64,000 nt of DNA from assembly GCA_965214975.1 (NCBI GenBank), contig OZ244055.1:496001-560000 (forward strand). The letters run 5' to 3'. This DNA is from JAJEBT01 sp965214975. Lineage in GTDB: Bacteria; Pseudomonadota; Alphaproteobacteria; MPNO01; UBA830. Shown piece after piece: positions 15,711-25,147 of the stretch. Position 1 is the stretch's first letter. The number at the start of each line of letters is the position of its first letter. The notes under the pieces are model-generated. The model was not told the origin of the DNA. It was given only the letters and a program-made list of their open reading frames with translations, and did not search any database. Both the position numbers and the translations under genes were made by a program.

Positions 15711-16805
15711 TCACGTCGCCGGGCGCGACACGAGGTCGTCCAGGGCTTCGCGGCGCTCCGCCGCCGACGCGCTCCCGGAATGCCGGCCGGCCATGGCGAG
15801 CAGCAGATCCACCGTCGAGATCGACCCGACCGGCTTTCCGTCCGGATCGACGCAGCAGATCTCCTCGCCGGGGGCCGTGGTGACCACCGGCAGGACATCC
15901 TCCAGACTCATGTCCAGCGGGCATTGCGGCGTCGGGTCGAGACCGGGGCGGAGAGGTCCCATGATCGAGCCGACGGAGATGACCCGCCCCCGGTTGATGC
16001 CGCGGGTGAACTCGGAAACGTGCTCGTCGGCGGGCTGCAGGATGATGTCCTGGGCGTCGGCGTTCTGCACCACCTCCCCGTCCCGCAGGATCGCGATCCG
16101 GTCTCCGATCTCGAGCGCCTCCTCGAGATCGTGCGTGACGAACACGATGGTCTTCCGGAGTTCCCGCTGCAGTTCGAGAAGAAGCGCCCGCATGTCGGCG
16201 CGGATGAGCGGGTCGAGGGCGCTGAACGCCTCGTCCATCAGCAGGATCCCGGCATCCGTGGCCAGCGCCCGCGCGAGTCCCACCCGTTGCTGCATGCCGC
16301 CGGAGAGGTGGTGCGGATAGGAATCCTCGTAGCCCGCAAGGCCCACCCGCTCGATCCACCGGGCGGCGCGCTCGCGGGTCTCGCGGCGCGTCAGCCCCTG
16401 CACCGCCAGGCCGTAGCCGACGTTCTGCATGACGGTTCTGTGGGGGAACAGCGCGAATCTCTGGAAGACCATGCTGACCCGGTGGCGCCGGAAGTCCCGG
16501 AGCGCGGCGTCGTCGAGGTCGAGGACGGCCTCCCCGTCGACCCGGATGTCGCCCTCCGTGGGCTCGATCAGCCGGTTGACGTGACGGACCAGCGTCGACT
16601 TTCCGGAGCCGCTGAGGCCCATGAGAACCTGGATGCTGCGCGGCTCGATGTCGATGTCGATGTTTCGCAGGCCGAGCACGTGGCCGTGGTCCTCGAGAAG
16701 CCGGGCCTTCGCGATGCCGTCCCGGACCAGCGGAAGGACCGATTCCGGATCGTCTCCGAACACCTTGGAAAGGCCGTGGATCGTGACCGCCGCGCCGTCT
16801 TTCAT
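15711..16805 (-). CDS. proV: glycine betaine/choline-type ABC transporter ATPase with CBS domain
   Basis: 364-aa ATPase powering uptake of a quaternary ammonium compound. Visible are Walker A GLSGSGKST (about residues 64-72), the LSGGMQQRVGLARAL signature, Walker B ILLMDEAFSALDP and the switch His in VFVTHDLEEAL. A C-terminal region (about 275-350, PLDMSLEDVLPVV...SISTVDLLLAM) matches a CBS regulatory domain as in ProV/OpuAA, which senses ionic strength in that family. The ATG at 16805 overlaps the permease stop by 4 bp (ATGA), so translation is probably coupled. Order on the transcript is binding protein, permease, ATPase. Confidence 0.9.
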   Translation of the reverse strand: MKDGAAVTIHGLSKVFGDDPESVLPLVRDGIAKARLLEDHGHVLGLRNIDIDIEPRSIQVLMGLSGSGKSTLVRHVNRLIEPTEGDIRVDGEAVLDLDDAALRDFRRHRVSMVFQRFALFPHRTVMQNVGYGLAVQGLTRRETRERAARWIERVGLAGYEDSYPHHLSGGMQQRVGLARALATDAGILLMDEAFSALDPLIRADMRALLLELQRELRKTIVFVTHDLEEALEIGDRIAILRDGEVVQNADAQDIILQPADEHVSEFTRGINRGRVISVGSIMGPLRPGLDPTPQCPLDMSLEDVLPVVTTAPGEEICCVDPDGKPVGSISTVDLLLAMAGRHSGSASAAERREALDDLVSRPAT

Positions 16806-17689
16806 GACTGGCGGCCCCGGCCTTCCTGTACGCGCCGGCCGTAGCTCTGCGTGATTCTGTCGAACACGATCGCCAGCGCCACCACGGCGGCGCCGTTGAA
16901 CAGGCCGAGCGCGAAATACTGGTTGGTCACCGCCTCGAGCACCGGCTGGCCCAGCCCCTTGACGCCGATCATCGAGGCGATCACGACCATCGACAGGGCC
17001 ATCATGATCGTCTGGTTGATCCCGGCCATGATGTTGGGCAGCGCCAGCGGCAGCTGCAGCCCCACGAGCAGGCGCCACGGCCCGGTTCCGAAGGCGTGCC
17101 CGGCCTCCAGCACCTCGGCGTCGACCAGCCGGATGCCGAGATTGGTGAGCCGGATGACCGGCGGCACGGCGTAGACGACGACGGCGATCATTCCCGGCAC
17201 CTTGCCGAGGCCGAACAGCATGACCACCGGAATCAGGTAGACGAAGATGGGCATCGTCTGCATGACGTCGAGGGTCGGCGTCATGACCGCCCGCACGCCC
17301 TCGGAACGCGCCATCAGGATTCCGACGGGGATGCCGATGGCGATGGCGACGATGGCGGACACGAAGATGATGGCGAGCGTCCGCATCGTGTTGTCCCACA
17401 TGCCGAGCACGCCGATCAGCACGAAAGCGACCGTCACGCCCGCCGTCAGCCACGCCCTGCGGCTCGCGACGTAGCAGAGACCGGCAAGCGCGCCGATCAC
17501 CAGCCACCACGGCGAGTCGAGCAGAAGGCGCTCGAACCAGATCAGGGAATGGAGCAGGGGGTCGAACGCCCGCTCGATGGCGTCGCCGTAGCTCCTCGAG
17601 AACGCCCGGTAGCCGCCGTCGATGGACTTCTCGACCCCGCGCAGGACATCGCCGTCGAGCGTCGGGAACCTCCGGAGCCAGTCCGCCAT
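16802..17689 (-). CDS. proW: glycine betaine/choline-type ABC transporter permease
   Basis: 295-aa BPD-type permease. It has about 60 hydrophilic N-terminal residues with WFERLLLDSPWW, as in ProW, followed by six or so membrane helices. The coupling-loop motif EAGHAFGTGPWRLLVGLQLPLALPNIMAGINQ (residues about 197-228) docks on the ATPase. GVKGLGQPVLEAV near the end is typical of the betaine/choline branch. It follows the binding-protein gene after 28 bp and overlaps the ATPase gene by 4 bp. The exact substrate (betaine, choline, carnitine) is not settled by sequence. Confidence 0.9.
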   Translation of the reverse strand: MADWLRRFPTLDGDVLRGVEKSIDGGYRAFSRSYGDAIERAFDPLLHSLIWFERLLLDSPWWLVIGALAGLCYVASRRAWLTAGVTVAFVLIGVLGMWDNTMRTLAIIFVSAIVAIAIGIPVGILMARSEGVRAVMTPTLDVMQTMPIFVYLIPVVMLFGLGKVPGMIAVVVYAVPPVIRLTNLGIRLVDAEVLEAGHAFGTGPWRLLVGLQLPLALPNIMAGINQTIMMALSMVVIASMIGVKGLGQPVLEAVTNQYFALGLFNGAAVVALAIVFDRITQSYGRRVQEGRGRQS

Positions 17690-17717
17690 CGATCGGGCCG
17701 CCGGGGCCGCCGGGGGA

Positions 17718-18719
17718 TCAGAGGGCGGCCTTGATCCTGGCCCTGGCCTCCGCGGGCACCCAGCGCGACCAGACGTCCTCGTGGTTCCTGAGGAAATGCA
17801 GCGCCGTCTCCTCGCTGTTCGCCCTCCGCTCCTCCTTCCAGGCGAGAATCCTCTCGAGCGTGCTGTTGGACCACGACATCGACGAGACGAACTTGAACGC
17901 CTCCGGAGCCGACCTGGCGAACGACGAGGTCACCACGGTGTAGACGACCGACTTGGGCCAGAGGTTGGGCTTGGGGTCGGCGCAGTCCTTGTCGACCACG
18001 CAGCTCCATGTCTCCGGGTCGTGCTTCATGCCGCCGAGCTTGACCATGGGATAGCGGCCCAGCAGCGCGGTCGGCGACCAGTAGTAGGTCAGAAGGGGGA
18101 GTTTCCGCGAATTGGCCCGGTCGATGGCGGCGGCGAGGCCCTCTCCGGAGCCGGGGTTGAACATCGTGAATCCGGCCTTGTCGAGGCCGTAGGCCTTGAA
18201 CAGGTTGCGGTTGATGATCTGGCAGGCCCAGCCGGCCGGACAGGTGTAGAACCGGCCCTTGCCGGGTTCCTCCTTGTCGGGGAACAGGTCGGGCCGCTTC
18301 ATGACGGCCTGCAGGGTCGTCAGTTCGGGATGGGCGTCCACCATGTACCGGGGGATGTACCAGCCCTCGACGCCGCCGTCGCTCAGGATCTCTGTGGCGA
18401 TGCGCAGGCGGTCCTCGGCAAGCGCGCGCTCGAGAACCGTGCGGGCCGAGTTGAACCAGATCTCCGGCGCGATGTCGGGTTCGCCCTTTTCCGCCATCGA
18501 GGTCGCGGTCGGCACGGTGTCGCCGGGCACGAGTTCCGACTCGCAGCCGTAGCCGCGGGCAAGGATGAAGTGTCCCACGTGGGCCGCCACGGCCGCCGAC
18601 GCCCAGGTCATCTCGGCGATGGTGATCTTGCCGCAGGCTCCCTGGGCGGCCGCCGACCATCCGGCCGCCGCCAGAACGGCCGCGGCGACTCCGAAACCTC
18701 TCGCTTTCGGGCGTGCCAC
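17718..18719 (-). CDS. proX: glycine betaine/choline-type periplasmic binding protein
   Basis: 333-aa substrate-binding protein of the OpuAC/ProX class. It begins at GTG 18719 with GGAGAG about 8 nt upstream. A signal peptide (GVAAAVLAAAGWSAAAQGA, cleavage near residue 28) precedes KITIAEMTWASAAVAAHVGHFIL. Several Trp/Tyr residues (WASA, WYIPRYM, YYWSP) could form the aromatic cage for a trimethylammonium ligand. It is the first gene of the three-gene operon, in the periplasm of this diderm cell. Extra Cys pairs (TCPAGWACQ, SCVVDKDC) suggest disulphides. Confidence 0.88.
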   Translation of the reverse strand: MARPKARGFGVAAAVLAAAGWSAAAQGACGKITIAEMTWASAAVAAHVGHFILARGYGCESELVPGDTVPTATSMAEKGEPDIAPEIWFNSARTVLERALAEDRLRIATEILSDGGVEGWYIPRYMVDAHPELTTLQAVMKRPDLFPDKEEPGKGRFYTCPAGWACQIINRNLFKAYGLDKAGFTMFNPGSGEGLAAAIDRANSRKLPLLTYYWSPTALLGRYPMVKLGGMKHDPETWSCVVDKDCADPKPNLWPKSVVYTVVTSSFARSAPEAFKFVSSMSWSNSTLERILAWKEERRANSEETALHFLRNHEDVWSRWVPAEARARIKAAL

Positions 18720-18850
18720 AGTCTCTCTCCTCTTCGGTTGGCGGGACGGGGCCGACGCTCACCTTAGGGGAAGTCCCGGCGGTCCGCAAACCGGCGGGAC
18801 TTCCGGCGCCGGCCGGGTTCGCGCGTTCCGGCCGCCGCCGGGGAGGGAGG

Positions 18851-20071
18851 CTACGGCCGGGCGGCCCGGCTCTCGCGCGCCCAGCGAGGAACCGGCGAGT
18901 CGTCGAGCTGCCAGTGGATCAGCGCCGCGATGCCTCCCAGCGCGATCGCCAGCCACCAGCCCGCGTCGTAGCTGCCGTGGAGGTCGTGGAACCGGCCGCC
19001 CAGGTAGATCCCCGCGAAACCGCCGACCTGGTGGCTGAAGAACACGATGGCGAACAGCGTCGCCATGTAGCGGGGGCCGAATATCTGGGCGACGATGCCC
19101 ATCGTGAGCGGCGCCGTGGACAGCCACAGCAGCCCGAACACGGCCGCGAAGCCGAGCACCGTGGTCTCGCTGACCGGCAGCATCAGGAAAGCGAGGAACA
19201 GCACGGCCCGGGACAGGTAGAGGAGGCCGAGCAGCTTCTTCTTGCGCCAGCGCGCGCCCATCCAGCCCGCGAGGAGGGTGCCGAAGATGTTGAACAGCCC
19301 GATCGCGCCCAGCGCCCAGGCCGCGAGCCACTGGCTGGCGCCGGCGTCCTCGAGATAGCCGGGAAGATGGACGCCGACGAACTGGATCTGGAAGCCGCAG
19401 ACGAAGAACCCCAGCACGAGCAGCCAGTAGCCGTGGTGCCTCCCGGCCTCGCGCAGGGCCGCGGACAGGCGCTGGCTGTCGGGCGCCGCGAGGGTCGCCG
19501 CGCTTCCGGCGCGCATCGACAGCGCGAGCGGCACCGTGACGGCGATGACCAGCGACAGCGCCACGACCCCGTCGGCCCAGCCCAGACCGTCGATCAGCCC
19601 GGCGCTGAGCGGCGCGAACAGGAACTGGCCCGCGGAGCCGCCGGCCGTCACGATTCCCAGCCACAGGCTGCGCCTGCCGTCCGACGCGACGCGGCCGACC
19701 AGGGCCAGGGGCAGGGTGAAGCCCACGCCGGCGGCGCCGAGCCCGACGACCAGCCCGGCCGACAGGACCATGGTCTCCGGCGTCGTCGACACCGAGATCA
19801 GGCCCACCCCGAGAGCGTAGAGAAGGCTGGAGAGCGCGATGATCCGTATCGGCCCCAGGCGGTCGCCGAGGCCGGCGACGAACGGCGCGGCGGCGCCCAT
19901 GACGAGGTTCTGGACCGCGACGGCGAAGGCGAACTCGCTCCGGGCCCAGCCGAGATCGGCGCTGAGCGGTATCAGGAAAAGCCCGAAATTCTGGCGCGAT
20001 CCGTTGGCGACCAGCAGCAGCGCCGTGGCCGCGAAGAGCACGTACGCCGGTTCGCGCCAGAAGGTTCTCAT
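18851..20071 (-). CDS. MFS transporter, OFA-like
   Basis: 406-aa inner-membrane transporter with 12 predicted helices. Motif A-type loop residues appear as GLGDRLGPIR in the first half and GWMGARWRKKKLLG in the second. The N-terminal NGSRQNFGLFLIPLSADLGWARS is typical of the OFA/YhjX-type group. The start at 20071 has AGGA 5 nt upstream; a 16-residue upstream extension lacks such support. It shares only general similarity with the other MFS protein in this window. Substrate unknown. It reads away from rpsT with about 130 bp between. Confidence 0.8.
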   Translation of the reverse strand: MRTFWREPAYVLFAATALLLVANGSRQNFGLFLIPLSADLGWARSEFAFAVAVQNLVMGAAAPFVAGLGDRLGPIRIIALSSLLYALGVGLISVSTTPETMVLSAGLVVGLGAAGVGFTLPLALVGRVASDGRRSLWLGIVTAGGSAGQFLFAPLSAGLIDGLGWADGVVALSLVIAVTVPLALSMRAGSAATLAAPDSQRLSAALREAGRHHGYWLLVLGFFVCGFQIQFVGVHLPGYLEDAGASQWLAAWALGAIGLFNIFGTLLAGWMGARWRKKKLLGLLYLSRAVLFLAFLMLPVSETTVLGFAAVFGLLWLSTAPLTMGIVAQIFGPRYMATLFAIVFFSHQVGGFAGIYLGGRFHDLHGSYDAGWWLAIALGGIAALIHWQLDDSPVPRWARESRAARP

Positions 20072-20145
20072 CGCCGTCCTTTCCCCGCTTGGTCTAGCGC
20101 GGGCCTCCGGGCGGCGCAAATCCGCCGCGCCCGGCCGGTTCCCGC

Positions 20146-20174
20146 TTGACGCGGCGCCTTCGCCGGCCTAAACG
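20146..20174 (+). promoter_or_regulatory. promoter for rpsT
   Basis: TTGACG at 20146-20151 (5 of 6 to the -35 consensus), a 17-bp spacer, and TAAACG at 20169-20174 (3 of 6 to the -10). This gives a short leader of about 20 nt before the rpsT ATG at 20201, which has a GAGGAA ribosome-binding site. Confidence 0.45.
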
Positions 20175-20200
20175 TCGCGTTCCCGAAAAGGTCGAGGAAC

Positions 20201-20461
20201 ATGGCGAACACGAGTTCCGCGAAGAAGCGGGTGAGGCGGGATGTCCGCCGGACCCGCGTGAACGGCGCCCGCCGGGCCCGCATCCGCACCTATGTCCGGC
20301 GGGTCGAGACCGCGATCGCGGCCGGCGACCGCGAGGCGGCGGCCGAGGCCCTGCGTCTCGCCCAGCCCGAGATGATGCGCGGCGTCACCCGCGGCGTCGT
20401 CACCAGGAACGCCGCCTCCCGCAAGATCTCCCGGCTCTCGCGCCGCATCAGGGCGCTCTGA
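20201..20461 (+). CDS. rpsT: 30S ribosomal protein S20
   Basis: 86-aa, highly basic 16S rRNA-binding protein of the 30S subunit. The MANTSSAKKRVRRDVRR start and the VTRGVVTRNAASRKISRLSRRI end match bacterial S20, which folds as a three-helix bundle. The ribosome-binding site GAGGAA is well placed. In many alphaproteobacteria rpsT is followed by dnaA; here hemF follows after 47 bp instead. Confidence 0.95.
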   Translation: MANTSSAKKRVRRDVRRTRVNGARRARIRTYVRRVETAIAAGDREAAAEALRLAQPEMMRGVTRGVVTRNAASRKISRLSRRIRAL

Positions 20462-20508
20462 GCGCGCCGGGCGGGCGAAGGGTCCGCGCGGTCCGGAAAG
20501 CCGCCCCG

Positions 20509-21354
20509 ATGCCGGCCGGCCGGCGGCAGCGGGCCGCCGCCTGGTTCCGCGAGCTGCGGGACGCGATCTGCGCCTCGTTCGAGGCGCTCGAGGACGAGCT
20601 CGACGCCCCCGCCGCCGGCGTCGCGGCGCCCGGCCGGTTCGTCCGCACGCCGTGGGAGCGTCCGGGCGGCGGCGGCGGCGAGATGTCGATCATGCGCGGG
20701 CGGCTCTTCGAGAAGGTCGGGGTCAGCGTCTCGACGGTTCACGGCGAGTTCTCCGAGGCCTTCCGGAGCCGGATCCCCGGCGCCGCCGACGACCCCCGCT
20801 TCTGGGCCTCCGGCATCTCCCTGGTCGCGCACATGCATTCCCCGCTGGTGCCGGCGGCCCACATGAACACGCGTTTCGTCGCCACCACCCGGCACTGGTT
20901 CGGCGGCGGGGGCGACCTGACGCCCTGCCGTCCGGACCGGTCCGACGCCGAACGCTTCCACGGCGCCCTCAAGGCGGCCTGCGACCGCCACGACCCCGGC
21001 TACTACCCCGAGTTCAGCAGACGGTGCGACGAGTACTTCTTTCTTCCGCACCGCGACGAGACGCGCGGCGTCGGCGGCATCTTCTTCGACGACCTGGCTT
21101 CCGGGGACTGGGACGCCGACTTCGCCTTCGTGCGGGACGTCGGCCGCGCCTTCCACGAGGTCCATGTCGAGATCGTCAGGCGGCACATGAACCGTCCGTG
21201 GACCGCCGGGCAGCGCGACGAGCTTCTGGTGCGGCGCGGCCGCTACGTCGAGTTCAACCTGCTCTACGACCGCGGCACCGCGTTCGGGCTCCAGACCGGG
21301 GGCAACGCGGAGGCCGTTCTCATGTCGCTGCCGCCCGAGGTCAGGTGGCCGTAG
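20509..21354 (+). CDS. hemF: oxygen-dependent coproporphyrinogen III oxidase
   Basis: 281-aa enzyme converting coproporphyrinogen III to protoporphyrinogen IX with O2 in haem synthesis. Diagnostic blocks are GGGGGEMSIMRGRLFEKVGVSVSTVHGEF, HMHSPLVPAAHMNTRFVATT (residues about 104-123), WFGGGGDLTPCRP, DEYFFLPHRDETRGVGGIFFDDL, and VEFNLLYDRGTAFGLQTGGNAEAVLMSLPP at the C-terminus. The ATG at 20509 is the only start giving a normal length. Its last 14 bp overlap the 3' end of cca on the opposite strand. It may be read from the rpsT promoter. Confidence 0.94.
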   Translation: MPAGRRQRAAAWFRELRDAICASFEALEDELDAPAAGVAAPGRFVRTPWERPGGGGGEMSIMRGRLFEKVGVSVSTVHGEFSEAFRSRIPGAADDPRFWASGISLVAHMHSPLVPAAHMNTRFVATTRHWFGGGGDLTPCRPDRSDAERFHGALKAACDRHDPGYYPEFSRRCDEYFFLPHRDETRGVGGIFFDDLASGDWDADFAFVRDVGRAFHEVHVEIVRRHMNRPWTAGQRDELLVRRGRYVEFNLLYDRGTAFGLQTGGNAEAVLMSLPPEVRWP

Positions 21355-22627
21355 GCCGCCCGCGCGCGGCCCGTCGGAGCCGGTCGAGACAGGCCTGTCT
21401 GCCCGGCCGGAAGGCCTCGGCGATCCACCAGTCCTCGACCTCCCGCAGACGGGCGCCGACGGCGGGGCCCCCGGGGATCCCGGCGGCGATCGCGTCGGCG
21501 CCCGAAAGCGGAAAACGCGGGGGCGGCGCGTCGGCGATCCGCGCGAGGGCGGCCCAGTCCGCGGCCTGGCGCGCCGCCTCCCGCGGATCCCGCGCCGCCT
21601 GCGCGGCGCGGGCGAGAAGAAGCAGCTCTCCGAACAGCGCGCCCCCGTTCCTGACGAATGCGCGGCGCGCCGCGGTCTCCCCGGCCGCCGGCCCGAGCGC
21701 GGCGTGCCCGCCCGCCAGCGTCCTCAGCCGCGCGGCCTGGACGCGCGGCAGGCGCAGCCTCCGCGCCGCCGCGTCCGCGTCGGCGCCGCCCGCCAGCGCG
21801 GCGAGCCGGCGCAACGGCTCCGGGGCGGTCCGGGTCTCGCGCTCGAGCGCGGCGAGCGCCGCGACCCGGTCGAGGCGCCGCGGCGCCGGCAGCAGGCGTT
21901 CGAGGACGCCGGCGCCCTCCATCAGCGACAGAACCCCGGCCGGTTCCGGCGCCGCGAGGATGCGGGAGAGCTCGTTCCACAGGCGCTGTCCCGAAAGCCC
22001 GTCGATTGCGGCCGCGGCGGCGGCGCAGGCCGCGAGCGCGTCCGCGTCGGCGGGGCCCCGGGCGTAGCCGCCGTGGAACCGGAAGAACCGCAGGATGCGC
22101 AGGCGGTCCTCGGCGATGCGTTCGGCGGGATCGCCGATGAAGCGCACCCGCCCCGCCGCGAGATCGGCGAGCCCGCCGACGTGGTCGTGGACGGTTCCGC
22201 CGCGCTCCGCCGACAGCGCGTTGATCGTGAAGTCCCGCCGCGCCGCGTCCTCGGCCCAGTCGGAGATCCGGGCCACCGTCGCCCGCCGGCCGTCGGTCTC
22301 CACGTCCCGCCGGAGCGTCGTGATCTGCACCGGCTCGCCGTCCACGACCGCGGTGACCGTGCCGTGCCCGATGCCGGTGGGGACGACGCGGATGCCGGCG
22401 CCGCGGAGGACGGCGAGGACGCGGGGCGCGGCGGCGTCGGTCGCGAGGTCGAGATCCCCGACCGGCCGGCCGAGCAGCGAGTCGCGCACGCATCCCCCGA
22501 CGAAGCGCGTCTCCGCGCCGTCGGCCTCGAGCGCGTCGAACAGCCCGCCGCAGGTCTCCGCGCCGCCCGCGACGCGGACGGAAGGGGGTCTCCGGTCCGC
22601 CTCAGCGGCCGCTCCGCCGCTCCTCAC
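21341..22627 (-). CDS. cca: tRNA nucleotidyltransferase / poly(A) polymerase family (CCA-adding)
   Basis: 428-aa class II nucleotidyltransferase that adds or repairs the CCA end of tRNAs. Key motifs are FVGGCVRDSLLGRPVGDLDLAT (catalytic DxD within, about residues 41-62), the RRDxxxxR-type VQITTLRRDVETDGR, RRDFTINAL (about 130-138) and RIAEDRLRILRFFRFH (about 170-185). The alanine- and arginine-rich C-terminal half is the RNA-binding helical part. The start overlaps the DUF6111 gene by 26 bp. It is the last gene of a four-gene minus-strand operon and converges with hemF. Confidence 0.9.
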   Translation of the reverse strand: MRSGGAAAEADRRPPSVRVAGGAETCGGLFDALEADGAETRFVGGCVRDSLLGRPVGDLDLATDAAAPRVLAVLRGAGIRVVPTGIGHGTVTAVVDGEPVQITTLRRDVETDGRRATVARISDWAEDAARRDFTINALSAERGGTVHDHVGGLADLAAGRVRFIGDPAERIAEDRLRILRFFRFHGGYARGPADADALAACAAAAAAIDGLSGQRLWNELSRILAAPEPAGVLSLMEGAGVLERLLPAPRRLDRVAALAALERETRTAPEPLRRLAALAGGADADAAARRLRLPRVQAARLRTLAGGHAALGPAAGETAARRAFVRNGGALFGELLLLARAAQAARDPREAARQAADWAALARIADAPPPRFPLSGADAIAAGIPGGPAVGARLREVEDWWIAEAFRPGRQACLDRLRRAARGRPTAT

Positions 22628-22889
22628 GCTCGATCTCCTCGATGCCGGACGGCCGGTAGGGGTCTTCCTTGAAACGGTCGTGGACCAGCAGGAATCCGCC
22701 GATCACGACGATCATGCAGACGACGCCGGCGGCGAGGAGCCTGCCGCGCGGCGCCTTCTCGAATTCCGGTGGCAGCTGGTCGCCCGTCGCGGGGTCGATC
22801 CGCGGCCGCGCGACGAAGATCTTCCACAGGTACCAGCCGGCATAGGGCGCCGCGAAGGGCAGCACCGCCAGCAGCGCGAGTCTGATCAT
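22602..22889 (-). CDS. DUF6111-like small membrane protein
   Basis: 95-aa protein with two hydrophobic helices (about residues 2-23 and 51-69). They flank a hydrophilic loop WKIFVARPRIDPATGDQLPPEFEKAPRGR, and an acidic/basic tail follows. It matches a short alphaproteobacterial membrane family (DUF6111) that commonly sits between the NUDIX and CCA genes, as here. It overlaps the NUDIX gene by 4 bp and cca by 26 bp, so the operon is tightly coupled. Function unknown. Confidence 0.75.
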   Translation of the reverse strand: MIRLALLAVLPFAAPYAGWYLWKIFVARPRIDPATGDQLPPEFEKAPRGRLLAAGVVCMIVVIGGFLLVHDRFKEDPYRPSGIEEIEREERRSGR

Positions 22890-23491
22890 GACGGCTCCAG
22901 GGCGTCGCGGAGCGCGACCAGCAGCCGGGCGGTCAGACCCCAGATGTAGAACTCGCCGTAGGGCAGCACGTGGAAGACTCTCTCCACGCCCTTCAGCAGG
23001 CGCGTCTCCACGCGGTGGTTGGCGCGATCGAGCACGAAGTCGAGCGGAACCTCGAAGACCGTCTCGACCTCGGCCGCCGTGCCGGTCCGCGGAACCGGCG
23101 GCCGGACGAGGCCGACCACGGGGGTGACCCGGAAGCCGCTGCCGGTGACGCGTTCGCCGAGCCGGCCCAGAACCTCGACGCGGTCCCGGGCGAGGCCGAT
23201 CTCCTCCTCGGTCTCGCGCAGCGCGGCGTCCGTCGCCGACGAATCGCCGGGCTCGATCTTTCCGCCCGGAAACGAGACCTGGCCCGCATGGCTGGCGAGA
23301 TGGCGCGCGCGCCGGGTCAGCAGGACCGTCGTCCCGCGCGGATGCGCGACCACCGGCACCAGGACGGCCGCCGGCACCAGCCGTTCCGGAGACGCGTCCG
23401 GCCGCGGGGACGGCCGGCCGGCGCCGGTCGCGGCCCCGTCGAGCGCGGTCGCGAGGCGTCCGCGGAGCGTGCCGCCGGCGTCGTCAGGCAT
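22886..23491 (-). CDS. NUDIX hydrolase, CoA pyrophosphatase-like
   Basis: 201-aa NUDIX enzyme. It probably cleaves CoA or acyl-CoA to 3',5'-ADP and phosphopantetheine, or a similar nucleoside diphosphate derivative. The Nudix box is FPGGKIEPGDSSATDAALRETEEEIGL (residues about 74-100), preceded by TRRARHLASHAGQVSFPGG. That HxGQVSFPGGK(I) element is typical of the UPF0035/NudL CoA pyrophosphatase group. The end FYIWGLTARLL also fits. It overlaps DUF1285 by 8 bp upstream and DUF6111 by 4 bp downstream. Substrate is inferred from the family. Confidence 0.85.
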   Translation of the reverse strand: MPDDAGGTLRGRLATALDGAATGAGRPSPRPDASPERLVPAAVLVPVVAHPRGTTVLLTRRARHLASHAGQVSFPGGKIEPGDSSATDAALRETEEEIGLARDRVEVLGRLGERVTGSGFRVTPVVGLVRPPVPRTGTAAEVETVFEVPLDFVLDRANHRVETRLLKGVERVFHVLPYGEFYIWGLTARLLVALRDALEPS

Positions 23492-24101
23492 CGTCGAGCG
23501 CCCCGAGCTCGAAAAAGGCGCCGCCGCTCCACACTCCGAGAACCGGGCCCGCGGGGCCCGCGCGCTCGACGCCGAGATCCACCAGGTCGTAGAACACCGG
23601 CCGCGCGATCAGCGCCTCCAGACGGTCGCGCACGAGCACGTAGGGCGACGGTTCCCCGCTCCCGGCGACCGCGACCCGGACCGGATGGTCCGGACCGGCG
23701 ACCACGGTCTCGTCGAGATTGGTCCTGAAGCGCAGGCTCTGGCCCTCCCCGGCGCCGGTCGCGGTCAGCGCGACCGCGGTGAACGGCGCGTCGTCGACCC
23801 TGATGCGGCACATCTCGGCCGGGGTGACCAGCCAGAAACCGCCGTCGTCGTCGCGCCTGAGCGCCGACGCGAACAGGCGGACCAGCGGCTTGCGCCCGAT
23901 CGGCGACCCCATGTAGTGCCAGCTTCCGTCGCGCGCGATCCGCATGTCGATGTCGCCGCACACCGGGGGACCGCTCCGGCCGGGCTTGCCTTTTGGCAGG
24001 ATCGACCGAAGATTGCGGGGAAGGCCGGGCGACGCGGCGACCGGTTCCGCGACGCCGGCGCCCCCCGGCCGGAGGGGGATCGGGGCGGAGCGTTTCGACA
24101 T
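23484..24101 (-). CDS. DUF1285 family protein
   Basis: 205-aa conserved protein of unknown function. The central region CGDIDMRIARDGSWHYMGSPIGRKPLVRLFASALRRDDDGGFWLVTPAEMCRIRVDDAPF matches DUF1285, a small beta-rich two-domain protein found beside NUDIX and CCA genes in alphaproteobacteria. ATG 24101 is chosen over the ATG 54 nt upstream because homology begins soon after MSKRSAP and the upstream sequence overlaps the divergent moxR leader. It is the first gene of the DUF1285-NUDIX-DUF6111-cca operon and diverges from moxR across only 38 bp, so the two promoters are tightly packed. Confidence 0.78.
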   Translation of the reverse strand: MSKRSAPIPLRPGGAGVAEPVAASPGLPRNLRSILPKGKPGRSGPPVCGDIDMRIARDGSWHYMGSPIGRKPLVRLFASALRRDDDGGFWLVTPAEMCRIRVDDAPFTAVALTATGAGEGQSLRFRTNLDETVVAGPDHPVRVAVAGSGEPSPYVLVRDRLEALIARPVFYDLVDLGVERAGPAGPVLGVWSGGAFFELGALDDA

Positions 24102-24139
24102 CGTCCGGACTCTACATCCTGCGACAGGGAGTTTGAAGC

Positions 24140-25143
<1,004 letters not shown>

Positions 25144-25147
<4 letters not shown>

